The notes beneath the pieces were generated by a model. It was given only the letters and a program-made list of their open reading frames with translations. It had not been told where the DNA came from and did no database searches. A stretch of 36,282 nucleotides of DNA from a virus, in the IMG/VR virus record IMGVR_UViG_3300028025_001929, positions 1 to 36,282 of that record. One strand, written 5' to 3'. The translations under genes and the position numbers were made by a program. Of this stretch, positions 11,930 to 20,638 are shown piece by piece. Position 1 is the stretch's first letter; every line of letters starts with the position of its first letter.

Positions 11930-12135
11930 TATTCGCTTACGCTTCCGTAGCGTACATCCATACCATTGACATAGTTAATTGCCACTGGTAATGCTGCACC
12001 AAGTGCAACAATAACAACAGGTGCTAGGTCAAAAGATGCAACGTTATCTAGAACGTATACAAGTACAGCACCTAATGCTGCCTTTAACATGCCACCAAAT
12101 GGACTATCTGCTAACCAGATACCAAAGTTTCTCAT
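11929..12135 (-). CDS. Holin-like membrane protein, 68 aa
   Basis: Two hydrophobic helices (about residues 11-32, GGMLKAALGAVLVYVLDNVA, and 36-58, LAPVVIVALGAALPVAINYV) separated by a short loop, with a polar C-terminus. Size, topology and position immediately upstream of the endolysin fit a class II holin. Holins have no sequence signature, so the call rests on topology and context. Confidence 0.8.
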   Translation of the reverse strand: MRNFGIWLADSPFGGMLKAALGAVLVYVLDNVASFDLAPVVIVALGAALPVAINYVNGMDVRYGSVSE

Positions 12136-14393
12136 TATAGTTTCCTTACTGTTACTAACAACAAGCCACCAAAGCCGTTGTTGTCTTTATCTGGGGAAGA
12201 TTCATTAGTAAAACGAACCTCTTCAATTACACCGTCATACTGTTCACCAGTACGGTAATCCGTTACGTGAACAAACTTTCCAGTTTCTTCAATGGCTTCA
12301 AGACGTTGAATGTATTCCATTGCACGACCCTTGTATCCAAAGACGGCACTAAATCTATCCATCTCCGTGTCATAGCATGACAGTGGATACTGATACATAC
12401 GCTGACGGCGAGTAGCAGGTGTTGCTTTAATTTGATAAGCCTCTAGTATTGGCAAGTCCTGGTCATCTGTTACGTTATTAAAGACAAACTTAAATGACAT
12501 GTATTCTTGCTTGGTAGAAGGGTTAGAGATAAAGACATCCTGGTTGCTTATACCTTCAGACAGAACGGCAAGAGAATTTTCCTGATTATTCTTATCAATC
12601 GTATAAACTGTAATGTTATCACCAGAACCAGTGGTACATTGGACATTGATATATCTAAAGAACTTAGGTTCAATAGTACCGTAACGAATTTTACCAGTTG
12701 TAAACCAACCAGTATCACGCTTTAATGATTCACTCTGAATGTGCAACTCACCAGTATTTGTTGCTTCATCTTCTTCAACTACCATAACTATACGGTTGTT
12801 AATCTGGTATACCTCAGTTGCTTCACTATTACTTGAAGTTTCAACTACTGTACCTTGTGGAGAAACAGGAGTTGAGGTAACATTGGTAGCAGTTTTAGCG
12901 TAAGAAACTGTATAAGGAGAAGTAGTTGTTACGGCAGTTACAACATAAGTACCATTAAACGTAGCATCAACACCAGCAACAGTAATAGTATTATTAACAT
13001 TAAAATCATGTGGAAGAGATGTAGTTATAGTAGCAACGTTACTTGTTAAAGCCTTGTTGCTTACTGCATAAGTTTCATTAACAGAACTGCGGTACTCAAG
13101 ATCATGTGCAAATGCATAAGTACCATCATCAAACTGTGCAGATAAATCTACACGGATAAGACAAGCATGTTGGAATGTAGCATCTTCATTATCTGCTTTA
13201 GTTGCTGCATAGATGTAGTTACCAGACTCAGTAAATCCATTAACTGGGTAGTAACCATTTTCATATAGCAGCGGACCAAGAATTACTTGACCATTAACAT
13301 TAATAGGGCAGATTCGTAATCCCTTATTTGTACCTAATGCTAGTACACCAAGATAGTAGTGAATTGCATTAATTGTTTCACCATCTGGCAAAGAAAGAAC
13401 CATAGTTGCACCAGGCATATCAATGGTATTAGTCGCTTCATCAAACAATACTTGCCATACTTCACCATTGTTACCAGCATTACCTGACATGTAAATAGCA
13501 GCAGGACCAGCAGTAGCATCATTCCAAAGCCAGTTTGGATTGATATGTGTCTTTAATCCTGGTGGCAAAGTATCAGTACCAGATGTATGGCTATGACTTG
13601 ACGTTGTTCTACTTGCACCACTAGGAATAAAACCAGCAGTAAGAGAGTTCATATTGTATATAGAATTACCTAAACCAAACAGAACATAACCTTTAACATA
13701 TTGAATAAAAGTATTACTTACACCTGAGTTACTAAACTTAAATGCTAGTACATCGGAGTCACTACCAATAGGACCAGTATGAATAGCACGAGAACAAGTA
13801 GCATAGTAGTTAGTTCCATCAGTAGTTACAGAACTAAACGGATATGCAGTGTGAGTTGATATAGTATAGCCACTTGCAGTTGGTCCTACAGTTGCTTGGT
13901 TATCACTACTAAAAGAAATCTTTTTTAGTGCACCAACAGAGTCACCTGATACAAGTACATCCGTACCATCACTACCAGCAGCAGCGTTAATTAAATTATC
14001 TCCAGTGTAAACGTCAACAACTTCTGGAAGAAGTGTTGCTTCACCAATGGTCCATACATCAACACCACGACTATCAGCAAACCTATGGCTTACATGTTGG
14101 TAGTCTGTACCTGGCTCATAGAACTTAATACCAGCACCGTTGTGCCATGATGTCTGTGAACGTAACCACCAACCAGTAAGCGATTGCTCACCTGGTTCAG
14201 GACTGTTATCAAACTGTTCCTTTTTGTATGGAGCAGTCTCACGGCGGTATGGGTCTTGATTGCTTACCTTAACAATAAATGGCAAGTCATCAATGACAAC
14301 ATCGTAAGCAGTATCAGTTAATTCAAAAACTGCTTCCGTTGATGGTATGGAAATGTCATAGGGAGTGTCTTCACTAATATCATAAGTTGGCAC
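12135..14393 (-). CDS. Large tail or receptor-binding-type structural protein, 752 aa
   Basis: Soluble, beta-rich, rich in Thr, Ser, Gly and Asn. Repeated blade-like stretches in residues 130-430 (for example VDVWTIGEATLLPEVVDVYTG) suggest a beta-propeller. An Ig-like or carbohydrate-binding-like insert follows around 475-540 (ITVAGVDATFNGTYVVTA), and a compact C-terminal domain from about 660 may dock to the tail. Between the collar gene and the holin gene, it fits a minor tail or tail-tip protein contacting the host. Its N-terminal 45 residues faintly resemble those of the collagen-like fibre. Confidence 0.7.
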   Translation of the reverse strand: MPTYDISEDTPYDISIPSTEAVFELTDTAYDVVIDDLPFIVKVSNQDPYRRETAPYKKEQFDNSPEPGEQSLTGWWLRSQTSWHNGAGIKFYEPGTDYQHVSHRFADSRGVDVWTIGEATLLPEVVDVYTGDNLINAAAGSDGTDVLVSGDSVGALKKISFSSDNQATVGPTASGYTISTHTAYPFSSVTTDGTNYYATCSRAIHTGPIGSDSDVLAFKFSNSGVSNTFIQYVKGYVLFGLGNSIYNMNSLTAGFIPSGASRTTSSHSHTSGTDTLPPGLKTHINPNWLWNDATAGPAAIYMSGNAGNNGEVWQVLFDEATNTIDMPGATMVLSLPDGETINAIHYYLGVLALGTNKGLRICPINVNGQVILGPLLYENGYYPVNGFTESGNYIYAATKADNEDATFQHACLIRVDLSAQFDDGTYAFAHDLEYRSSVNETYAVSNKALTSNVATITTSLPHDFNVNNTITVAGVDATFNGTYVVTAVTTTSPYTVSYAKTATNVTSTPVSPQGTVVETSSNSEATEVYQINNRIVMVVEEDEATNTGELHIQSESLKRDTGWFTTGKIRYGTIEPKFFRYINVQCTTGSGDNITVYTIDKNNQENSLAVLSEGISNQDVFISNPSTKQEYMSFKFVFNNVTDDQDLPILEAYQIKATPATRRQRMYQYPLSCYDTEMDRFSAVFGYKGRAMEYIQRLEAIEETGKFVHVTDYRTGEQYDGVIEEVRFTNESSPDKDNNGFGGLLLVTVRKL

Positions 14394-14402
14394 TTAGTAT
14401 CC

Positions 14403-15581
14403 TTAGTATTTGATGATGTAGTTAAGAACCATGGTTGGCTGCAAGACACTATGTGCCTGAGTAGTACCACTAGAACCACCAGCATTGGCAATGCTGACGG
14501 AAACGCTGTGACTGTGACCACCTTCACCACTGTTAGTTACTAAATATGGTAGAGGAGTTGTTGCAATATCAATTAAAGTTACTGTATTTCCACTATCAGC
14601 AGCAGACCTATCAATATTTGTACTAATAGTGTGCGTATGCGCTCCGTCACCACTAAAAGTAACAGTGTTACCGTGAGAGTGAACAGGCATTTGTGCTTCA
14701 GTTAAAGTAACGTTCTGTGCACCACTAGAAGTACCACGTGTGTTAGCCAAGTCAAGACGACCAGCATCAGTGCCACCCATGTTATCTACACCAGCAACAA
14801 CACGACCACGAAGGTCGGGAACATTAAAGGAAGATGAACTACTGCCACCATATGTAGTGCCAATAGCAGTCCATAGTGCCGCATACTTTGTATCGGTTAT
14901 TGAGTTAAGAGTTTGACCAAAACAGAGTAACCAACCAGTAGGCGCAGTAGCACCAGCAAAAGGTGCAATCACACCAACTGGTACTAAACCAGCCCCTGAT
15001 TCAGGGAATGTAGATGTGCCAGTAAATGTTGCATTACTTATACTTGGACCAGTTATAGTTGGACTTGTTAAAGTCTTACTAGTTAGTGTTTGAGTTGTAG
15101 TTGTAGTTGCAAAGTCAGCATCAGATAACGAAGTGTTGAACTGCGCAAGGGTACCAGTAAGAGTATTACTAGTTAAGTTAATTGTTTTATTGGTTAATGT
15201 TTGTGACTTTGTAAGACCAACTACACCACCAGTAGCATCGTGAGCAGAGGTATTGTCTACATGGTCATGCACAATCTGTAGGTCAGAACCAACAATCATG
15301 TGCTTAACAACATCACCAATGGTATGGTTATCACGAGCAACACCAACGCCACCACTTGCTTCAATAGCACGTTGTACCTTTAGAGTTGGTGATGTAACAC
15401 CAGTCTGGTCAACTGTAACCAGAACCACTTCTTCTTTAGCAGTGTCTGGGTTAATTACAAGAACATATGGTGCACTAGGTAGACCAGTTACATTGTTAAG
15501 GGTAATCTGTGTTGCTGTAGCATCAGTGATGTTTGCTGTTAATGCCTTAGGCTCAACAACTGAGGAATAATTACGTGCCAT
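14403..15581 (-). CDS. Tail-collar-domain fibre protein, 392 aa
   Basis: The phage tail collar domain is clear in the middle: GVIAPFAGATAPTGWLLCFGQ, then TYGGSSSSSFNVPDLRGRVVAG (about residues 205-270), with AQMPVHSHGN after it. The C-terminal part has HSHG/HTHT metal-binding-type pairs and ends at KY. Residues 95-200 are short T-L-T-N-K-T fibre repeats. The N-terminal 80 residues form a module also found in the next gene in transcription order upstream (15589-16488). This domain is typical of short tail fibres. Confidence 0.85.
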   Translation of the reverse strand: MARNYSSVVEPKALTANITDATATQITLNNVTGLPSAPYVLVINPDTAKEEVVLVTVDQTGVTSPTLKVQRAIEASGGVGVARDNHTIGDVVKHMIVGSDLQIVHDHVDNTSAHDATGGVVGLTKSQTLTNKTINLTSNTLTGTLAQFNTSLSDADFATTTTTQTLTSKTLTSPTITGPSISNATFTGTSTFPESGAGLVPVGVIAPFAGATAPTGWLLCFGQTLNSITDTKYAALWTAIGTTYGGSSSSSFNVPDLRGRVVAGVDNMGGTDAGRLDLANTRGTSSGAQNVTLTEAQMPVHSHGNTVTFSGDGAHTHTISTNIDRSAADSGNTVTLIDIATTPLPYLVTNSGEGGHSHSVSVSIANAGGSSGTTQAHSVLQPTMVLNYIIKY

Positions 15582-15588
15582 GATTTAC

Positions 15589-16488
15589 CTATCGGGTGAA
15601 GTGGATACGGATTGGGTTGCGGTCATTAAGTTTTCTTGACTCTTCAGCAAGACGCTTATCGTACAGAGCAAGAAGATACTTAGATGCGTTGGTACCTGCG
15701 CCATAGGCACGACCAGCAATCTGTGACTGTTGGTCTGACTCGGCAGAACCAAAGGTCAAGCGACCTGGGTCAATGAAGGATGCTAGGCGTGCAGTAGCAC
15801 CAAGAACAATGACATCTTTACATGATGCTGGCAAGCCAGTAACAATCTCAAAGTCATCATCGTTTGCATCCATTACGGTAGGAGCAGAGGTATAGAATAC
15901 TTGGACAGTGCGACCAGACTCAACACCAGATAGCAAAGTAATACTATTTTTAGAATTAAAAGCATCAACATTAGCCATAGGGTCAACCCGATAGCCACGA
16001 ACTGGAAGCCATTCTTTAGAAGGACCAGTAGTTTCATAAGCAACTCCAAGGACAGTCTCTACTTCTTCAGGCAAAGCATAAGTAGATTTGGCAGGAGAGA
16101 ACGAGAATGTGTGTGTACCAGTGGTGTATAAGTCTGGGAATGTAGCAAGTAAAGTTTCGTTAATTGCATCTTTGACATCCACTGATGGGAAGGTAGGAGA
16201 AACAATTACACGTGCACCACTCTGGTGCGTTGCAGCGGAGGTACCATTGTAGCCACGACCATATGGTGGGATACTTAGGACACCAGAATTACGGTCATAG
16301 GAATCTACATAGATTAATTCGTCATCAATCTGGATGATACCTGAAGAGATGTTGTTTGCAGAGGCAACAGTAATAGTTACTGCTGTTGCATTAAGCGCAG
16401 CAGTGAGATGTGTCTGACGGTCTTGACGTAGCGTAAACCCTGCAAGTTTACGTACAACCTCATCAGTCATAGAACCAAATGTTGCCAT
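15589..16488 (-). CDS. Virion structural / head-tail adaptor-like protein, 299 aa
   Basis: Start set at ATG 16488, formed by TAATG with the preceding gene; an ATG two codons upstream is also possible. The N-terminal helix (MTDEVVRKLAGFTL) is followed by a beta module (TAALNATAVTITVA ... GRGYNGTSAATHQSGARV, residues about 27-95), then an alpha/beta region and a helical C-terminus (ASKYLLALYDKRLAEESRKL). The layout resembles adaptor or tail-tube proteins of podoviruses. Function inferred from context. Confidence 0.65.
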   Translation of the reverse strand: MATFGSMTDEVVRKLAGFTLRQDRQTHLTAALNATAVTITVASANNISSGIIQIDDELIYVDSYDRNSGVLSIPPYGRGYNGTSAATHQSGARVIVSPTFPSVDVKDAINETLLATFPDLYTTGTHTFSFSPAKSTYALPEEVETVLGVAYETTGPSKEWLPVRGYRVDPMANVDAFNSKNSITLLSGVESGRTVQVFYTSAPTVMDANDDDFEIVTGLPASCKDVIVLGATARLASFIDPGRLTFGSAESDQQSQIAGRAYGAGTNASKYLLALYDKRLAEESRKLNDRNPIRIHFTR

Positions 16489-16754
16489 TACCATTTTACC
16501 TTATCTGCCCAGTATGCTGCGGACATCTTGCCCTTAGCAATGTTTTTGGCGTGACGGGCTTTAAACGAAGCCTGTCGTGCGGTGGGTTGTCTATCACCCG
16601 TCACACCTTGTTGTCCAAAACGAATAGTCTTAACCTGTGTACCTTCTTTAGCCACAACTACGTGTGACTTTGTTGGATGTCCAGGTGTACGCTTCGGCTG
16701 GTTATAGCCAGAAACACCTGCACGTGCTAAACGTGGGTCCTTCTTGACTGCCAT
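16488..16754 (-). CDS. Small basic conserved-type phage protein, 88 aa
   Basis: Very basic. Contains DPRLARAGVSGYNQPKRTP, a central HVVVAKEG-TQVKTIRFGQQG beta-hairpin, and a C-terminal FKARHAKNIAKGKMSAAYWA helix. I recall near-identical layouts in many aquatic phages as an uncharacterised family (possibly DUF6321, unverified). The last segment resembles nucleic-acid-binding small proteins. It overlaps the next gene by TAATG. Function unknown. Confidence 0.75.
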   Translation of the reverse strand: MAVKKDPRLARAGVSGYNQPKRTPGHPTKSHVVVAKEGTQVKTIRFGQQGVTGDRQPTARQASFKARHAKNIAKGKMSAAYWADKVKW

Positions 16755-16756
16755 AA

Positions 16757-17119
16757 TTACTTACCCTTACCACCAGCACGTTGCTGGTTGCGAACCTTAC
16801 GTGCTTCTTTTACGCCACCATAAGTTCCACTTGCTTCAGCCTTGCTGACTTTAGAGTAATCACTGCTAGAATTTTTGCTACCAGTGCCAGGCTTGTAACG
16901 AGTACCATCAGCAGCGTATTTTGTGCCTCTTGTAGTCATAATGCCTTTAACATCTTTTGAACGGTTGGCGGCATACGATTCACGCTGGTTCATATCACCA
17001 GTCTGCTTTATGGTCTTACTTCCACGAGAAGTGGTTGTCTTTTTTGCAGCACCAGTTGCTTTTGTTTTCTTTGGTGCTGGTGCCTTTGCCTTACTGGAAG
17101 ATTCTCTTTTAATTGCCAT
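16757..17119 (-). CDS. Lysine/serine-rich basic protein, 120 aa (paralog A)
   Basis: Low-complexity KAKAPAPKKTKATGAAKK start resembling histone-H1 or HupB tails, then SRGSKTIKQTGDMNQRESY, and a C-terminus ending QQRAGGKGK. The middle and end match the gene at 17276-17554, so the two arose by duplication. It may bind DNA or RNA, either in the virion or the host nucleoid. No catalytic features. Confidence 0.7.
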   Translation of the reverse strand: MAIKRESSSKAKAPAPKKTKATGAAKKTTTSRGSKTIKQTGDMNQRESYAANRSKDVKGIMTTRGTKYAADGTRYKPGTGSKNSSSDYSKVSKAEASGTYGGVKEARKVRNQQRAGGKGK

Positions 17120-17120
17120 G

Positions 17121-17273
17121 TTACTTACCCTTCTTGGCTGTGCGAGGCATAGCAGGAACTGCTGGTACCTTCGGCATGTTGTTGTTTACTACCTGTGGAG
17201 TAAAGGATGAACCTTCTACCTTTGGCATTTCATGTTGATAATTGATGTGATTACATCCGCATTTAGCACACAT
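17121..17273 (-). CDS. Small CxxC-C protein, 50 aa
   Basis: Begins MCAKCGCNHINYQHE, with three cysteines and two histidines in the first 14 residues, enough for one zinc site. A Pro/Val/Met-rich tail (about residues 16-50) ends in RTAKKGK. It lies between the two paralogous lysine-rich genes with gaps of only 1-2 bases. Too short for a family assignment by eye. Confidence 0.6.
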   Translation of the reverse strand: MCAKCGCNHINYQHEMPKVEGSSFTPQVVNNNMPKVPAVPAMPRTAKKGK

Positions 17274-17275
17274 AA

Positions 17276-17554
17276 TTATTTTCCTTTTCCACCAGCACGC
17301 TGTGAAGATGCACGTACACGTCCGTCTTTATCTTTTTGAGCGACCTTTAACATCTGACCGTTTGCATCTGTGGAAGTATTAACAACTTTTCCACCAGCCT
17401 TTTGGCGAATTCCGTTGTACCATTCACGTTGGTTCTGGTCACCAACTTGCTTAACAGTATTGCTGCCACGAGACTTTGTTACCTTTGGTTTTGTAGCCAT
17501 CTTAGCCTTAACTTTAACTGCTGGCTTTGCTTTTACTTTTGGTTTTGGTGCCAT
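17276..17554 (-). CDS. Lysine-rich basic protein, 92 aa (paralog B)
   Basis: N-terminal KPKVKAKPAVKVKAKMATKPK, a histone-tail-like repeat of K-P-K and K-A-K. Then SRGSNTVKQVGDQNQREWY, matching SRGSKTIKQTGDMNQRESY in paralog A, and the same QRAGGKGK end. It overlaps the preceding gene by one base. Probably nucleic-acid-binding. Confidence 0.7.
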   Translation of the reverse strand: MAPKPKVKAKPAVKVKAKMATKPKVTKSRGSNTVKQVGDQNQREWYNGIRQKAGGKVVNTSTDANGQMLKVAQKDKDGRVRASSQRAGGKGK

Positions 17555-17841
17555 CAGGATGAACGTCCCATCTTCTTTTCCATCTTCTTCTTGCGAGGAG
17601 ATTCTTTTGCTTCGTGTTTTTTCTTATCGGCAGCAGATTTGTACTCACCCTTTGGAGAGTGAGCCTTTGTCTTTGTAGTTGTTTTCTTTTTCATTCCAGC
17701 CTCACTCATTGCGATTGCGATTGCTTGTTGACGTGACTTAACGACAGTTCCACCCTTACCAGAGTGCAGCGTGCCAGTCTTGTATTCTCTCATTACCTTT
17801 TTAACCTTGGTCTGCTTAGCAGCCTTAGAGGTCGGAGCCAT
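17554..17841 (-). CDS. DUF6496-like basic protein, 95 aa
   Basis: Start set at ATG 17841; the longer in-frame start would overlap the upstream gene by 47 bases. VKKVMREYKTGTLHSGKGG followed by VVKSRQQAIAIAMSEAGMKKK matches the pattern I recall for the DUF6496 family of small basic proteins in bacteria and phages. The C-terminal 40 residues are almost only Lys, Ser, Ala and Glu. Function unknown; nucleic-acid binding plausible. Confidence 0.7.
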   Translation of the reverse strand: MAPTSKAAKQTKVKKVMREYKTGTLHSGKGGTVVKSRQQAIAIAMSEAGMKKKTTTKTKAHSPKGEYKSAADKKKHEAKESPRKKKMEKKMGRSS

Positions 17842-18202
17842 ATGCGTGTCCTGTCTTATCTGATACGTCAAGAGCCTTTTGAATCTTGGCGGTGGTTGTA
17901 CCTTCTGGTTGTATACCTTGCTTGCGTGCTGAGCGATAAAGGTCTAGTTCCTTGTCCCATTTCTTCTGGGACATATCTCTACCACCGTTAGCATCTCCAG
18001 TGTTTAACTGAAGAGTTCCTATTTTGCAAGCAAAACAACCTGCTACATAGGAAGTATGTGTGTGCTCAACTACAATGTTTCCGTTGCTTGGTGCCTCGGT
18101 AAAGGTCTCATCGCAGTCAGTGCAACCATAAGAACCTGGCTTGTAGTTAAAGTCCTCATCAAGTTTCCAAGTGAGAATCTTTGCTGTATGACTATGTGTC
18201 AT
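17825..18202 (-). CDS. Hypothetical protein with two CxxC pairs, 125 aa
   Basis: CTDC (about residues 27-30) and CFAC (about 56-59) flank a His-containing strand (VVEHTHTSYVAG), a probable zinc-binding domain. A helical half follows (MSQKKWDKELDLYRSARKQGIQPEG) and a C-terminus KALDVSDKTGHAYGSDL. I have seen similar unnamed proteins near GT and basic-protein genes in aquatic phages. It overlaps the glycosyltransferase gene upstream by 4 bases (ATGA). Confidence 0.65.
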   Translation of the reverse strand: MTHSHTAKILTWKLDEDFNYKPGSYGCTDCDETFTEAPSNGNIVVEHTHTSYVAGCFACKIGTLQLNTGDANGGRDMSQKKWDKELDLYRSARKQGIQPEGTTTAKIQKALDVSDKTGHAYGSDL

Positions 18203-19269
18203 TGTTTATCCTTGAACTGTTTAGCCGTTTGTGTCATAATGAACTCATAGTTATCCACTAATCGTTTATCATCAGGATTAAGTTCAACTGCTTTACGTGC
18301 GTACTTCTTAGCAGAACCCTTCTTGTCTAGGTTCCAGCAAGCAATACCCAGCAAGTCGTACATTCTCCACGGCATTGAAGAGTCAGCCACATAATGATTA
18401 TGCGACTCAAGGGAAAGTTCGGTTACTTTGATAGCAGCCTGATAACAGTGCTGCCACATTTTCTTTTCGTAGTAATGAAAAGCCAGAGGCATCCAAGCCT
18501 CTAAGTCAGTTGGTGCTTCTTCAACGTTACGTTGATACCAATGTAGACCTTCATGTTCATTACCAAGTTTAATAAAGGCTTCGCCTACGGCTCGCCACGA
18601 TTGGGCAAGTTCAACATTCCAACCACCAGATTGAAGTTCTAACTTCTTGCCGTGGTCAATAACCTCTTGCCACATACCTTTAAAGTAATACTCACGTATT
18701 AAGTAAACCAACATGCGGTGGTCATTAGGGTCTTCAGCGTGTCCCAGTTCTAATAGTGATAAGTAACTACTACGTGGTTTGTCATTGTCTGGTACGTGAC
18801 GTACACAGGTCTCAAGCACAACAGGGTTATCTATACCAGTAGTTGATTCGGTAACTTCATGGCAAGGATACTTCCACTGGTAACCATGTCTAGCATGGAC
18901 ACGTAGGTTGTTAGCCCAGATATTACCTGTGTCCCACATGACCCAAGCCCTGCCAGTATCTGGCTTCCAGTGCTCTCGTATCTGGTCAAAGAAGTCTGGG
19001 TCAGGTATCTCGTCCATGTCCAAGGACACACACACATCCACGTCAGATGGTACTAAATCTAGTGCCATGTTCCTAGCCACATCAAACCTAAAGTCGCTTA
19101 GCGTGGCTCTGTGGGCTTCTATGGGGTACTTCTGGAGTAGGTCATAGGTGTTATCTTCTGACCCTGTATCTAGGACAATTCGGACATCTGCCCCTTTGGT
19201 GGCTTCATGCCACCTCTTAACGTGCTTAGCCTCATTCTTGGCTATAGCATAGACTGCAATCTTAACCAT
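18199..19269 (-). CDS. Family-2-type glycosyltransferase with TPR-like C-terminus
   Basis: 356 residues. The N-terminal GT-A domain starts VKIAVYAIAKNEAKHVKRW, has DTGSEDNT at about residues 35-42, and the metal-binding LDMDEIPD (DxD-like, about 83-90). From about 190 the chain is helical with TPR-like repeats (for example AWMPLAFHYYEKKMWQHCYQAA and ARKAVELNPDDKRL). It transfers sugars from nucleotide-sugar donors; the acceptor could be a virion protein or host surface glycan. One of three GT genes in this block. Confidence 0.85.
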   Translation of the reverse strand: MVKIAVYAIAKNEAKHVKRWHEATKGADVRIVLDTGSEDNTYDLLQKYPIEAHRATLSDFRFDVARNMALDLVPSDVDVCVSLDMDEIPDPDFFDQIREHWKPDTGRAWVMWDTGNIWANNLRVHARHGYQWKYPCHEVTESTTGIDNPVVLETCVRHVPDNDKPRSSYLSLLELGHAEDPNDHRMLVYLIREYYFKGMWQEVIDHGKKLELQSGGWNVELAQSWRAVGEAFIKLGNEHEGLHWYQRNVEEAPTDLEAWMPLAFHYYEKKMWQHCYQAAIKVTELSLESHNHYVADSSMPWRMYDLLGIACWNLDKKGSAKKYARKAVELNPDDKRLVDNYEFIMTQTAKQFKDKQ

Positions 19270-19286
19270 GCTATAATAGTATCACA

Positions 19287-19382
19287 CTATGGGCGTAGTG
19301 AAGACTTATTAATTGCTACACCCTTACAGCAGTCTGCGTATGATTCGCAGTCCTGTGTTGGACATCCTGTTCTACAAGCCAT
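19287..19382 (-). CDS. Cys-rich microprotein, 31 aa
   Basis: MACRTGCPTQDCESYADCCKG begins a 31-residue peptide with five cysteines in the first 20 residues. It lies between two GT genes. Related MACRTGCPT peptides occur in other actinophage genomes as far as I recall, always unnamed. Metal or Fe-S binding, or disulfides, are all possible. Confidence 0.55.
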   Translation of the reverse strand: MACRTGCPTQDCESYADCCKGVAINKSSLRP

Positions 19383-19384
19383 GA

Positions 19385-19954
19385 TTAAATACCGTTTTTC
19401 TGTTTGTATAATTTTTTGTCTTCACTGGCAAGTTCCATAAGTTTCTTGCTGTTACTTGTTAATTCATTGCCATGAAGATGCTTTACATTAACTGGTACAC
19501 CAGTGATGCCATTAAGTTTTTTTGCTTGATTCCATAGGTCATCATCACCAAACCACCAACGGTAGGATTCATCTGCAAGTATGTTGTGTTGTACGTTTAG
19601 TACAAAGCAATAGCCAGATATCTTTCCACTATGTGGAACTGGATGACCTAAGGTAGCGTCAAGTTCTTCCATTGCCTTAGCAATCTTGTTCAATGGGTCA
19701 TCTGTAAGTACCAAGTCATCATTAAGAACCGCAACATATTTAGCACCACGATGCTTAGCAAAGTGAATACCCTTGTTCCACCAACGATGAATGTTAATCT
19801 CACCATGGTCATAGATGTTATGAACGTATGGTGTTGGCGTATTGTCAAAGGTATTGACTACAACTATTTGTTCTGGTGGTAGGTTACTTTCCCTGATGAT
19901 GTCATCTAAATATTGACGGCGTTCACCTACAGGTATCGTTAGCCAAAGACTCAT
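19385..19954 (-). CDS. Glycosyltransferase-like GT-A protein, 189 aa
   Basis: A short GT-A fold: VNTFDNTPTPYVHN, then NKGIHFAKHRGAKYVAVLNDDLVL (about residues 60-83), with an Asp-Asp in place of the classic DxD, and WWFGDDDLWNQAKK (about 133-146) as the second acidic site. Similar in layout to small phage GTs of family 2/A. It overlaps the next upstream GT by 4 bases, indicating coupling. Acceptor unknown. Confidence 0.75.
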   Translation of the reverse strand: MSLWLTIPVGERRQYLDDIIRESNLPPEQIVVVNTFDNTPTPYVHNIYDHGEINIHRWWNKGIHFAKHRGAKYVAVLNDDLVLTDDPLNKIAKAMEELDATLGHPVPHSGKISGYCFVLNVQHNILADESYRWWFGDDDLWNQAKKLNGITGVPVNVKHLHGNELTSNSKKLMELASEDKKLYKQKNGI

Positions 19955-20616
19955 AGGTTACTATCTTGTTCCAAGATTCTGTTTACAAATCCAGCAAAGT
20001 CACCCTGGAACTTGTGTGTTCCAACATGGTTACAAGTCTTAGACGGGTCAATAAAGATATCAAAGCCAGCCTTTTGTAACTTCTGGCAGACTAAGGTGTC
20101 CTCAGAGATGATGTCTCCATCTTGAAGTTTGACTTCAAATATCCACTTACGGATTAGACCGTTGTGTACGTACTTCTTGGATGACTTCCATAGGGATGTG
20201 ATAGCATCCTTGGACATGTACAAGAATCCTGTACCAACACTGTCAACCTTCATCAAGCCATTTTCAACTACAAGTTGTTCTGGCTTAGCCTTAACGTTGT
20301 ACTGTTCTTCGTACATAGACTTCTTGATAGCAGGTAGACCTAGTACATCTTTACCTGATAGGACAGCATCAACAGCCCACTGTGGGTGCCATTCCATGTC
20401 TGAATCAATCCAAAGGATACCATCGTAACCACTTTCAACTGCAGCAGCAGCAAGGTCATTGCGTGCTCGCTGAACTAACGAATCGTAAGCCATGTATAAT
20501 GGCTGAAACGATATGTCATTTTGCAGTCCATACAGTATGGTGTTAGTTAATGAATTAGCATACCAGACATCAACCTTACCATCGTATGATGGGGTGGCTA
20601 TGAGGATATTCAACAT
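19951..20616 (-). CDS. Glycosyltransferase-like GT-A protein, 221 aa
   Basis: N-terminal LNILIATPSYDGKVDVWYAN, then SLVQRARNDLAAAAVESGYDGILWIDSDMEW with the DSDM metal site (about residues 73-76), and EDTLVCQKLQKAG later, a GT-A layout seen in many phage-encoded transferases. Its ribosome binding site AGGA lies within a small stem (20623-20627 with 20635-20639). Directly downstream of the tail fibre gene, so it may glycosylate the fibre or the host receptor. Confidence 0.78.
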   Translation of the reverse strand: MLNILIATPSYDGKVDVWYANSLTNTILYGLQNDISFQPLYMAYDSLVQRARNDLAAAAVESGYDGILWIDSDMEWHPQWAVDAVLSGKDVLGLPAIKKSMYEEQYNVKAKPEQLVVENGLMKVDSVGTGFLYMSKDAITSLWKSSKKYVHNGLIRKWIFEVKLQDGDIISEDTLVCQKLQKAGFDIFIDPSKTCNHVGTHKFQGDFAGFVNRILEQDSNL

Positions 20617-20622
20617 GTTTGC

Positions 20623-20638
20623 GTCCTTGTGGTCAGGA

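Noticed and set aside
19270-19286. Promoter for the 356-residue glycosyltransferase (TATTATAG-like)
   Set aside because: An AT-rich -10-like element exists on the minus strand but no -35 at a proper distance, and the genes around it are coupled.
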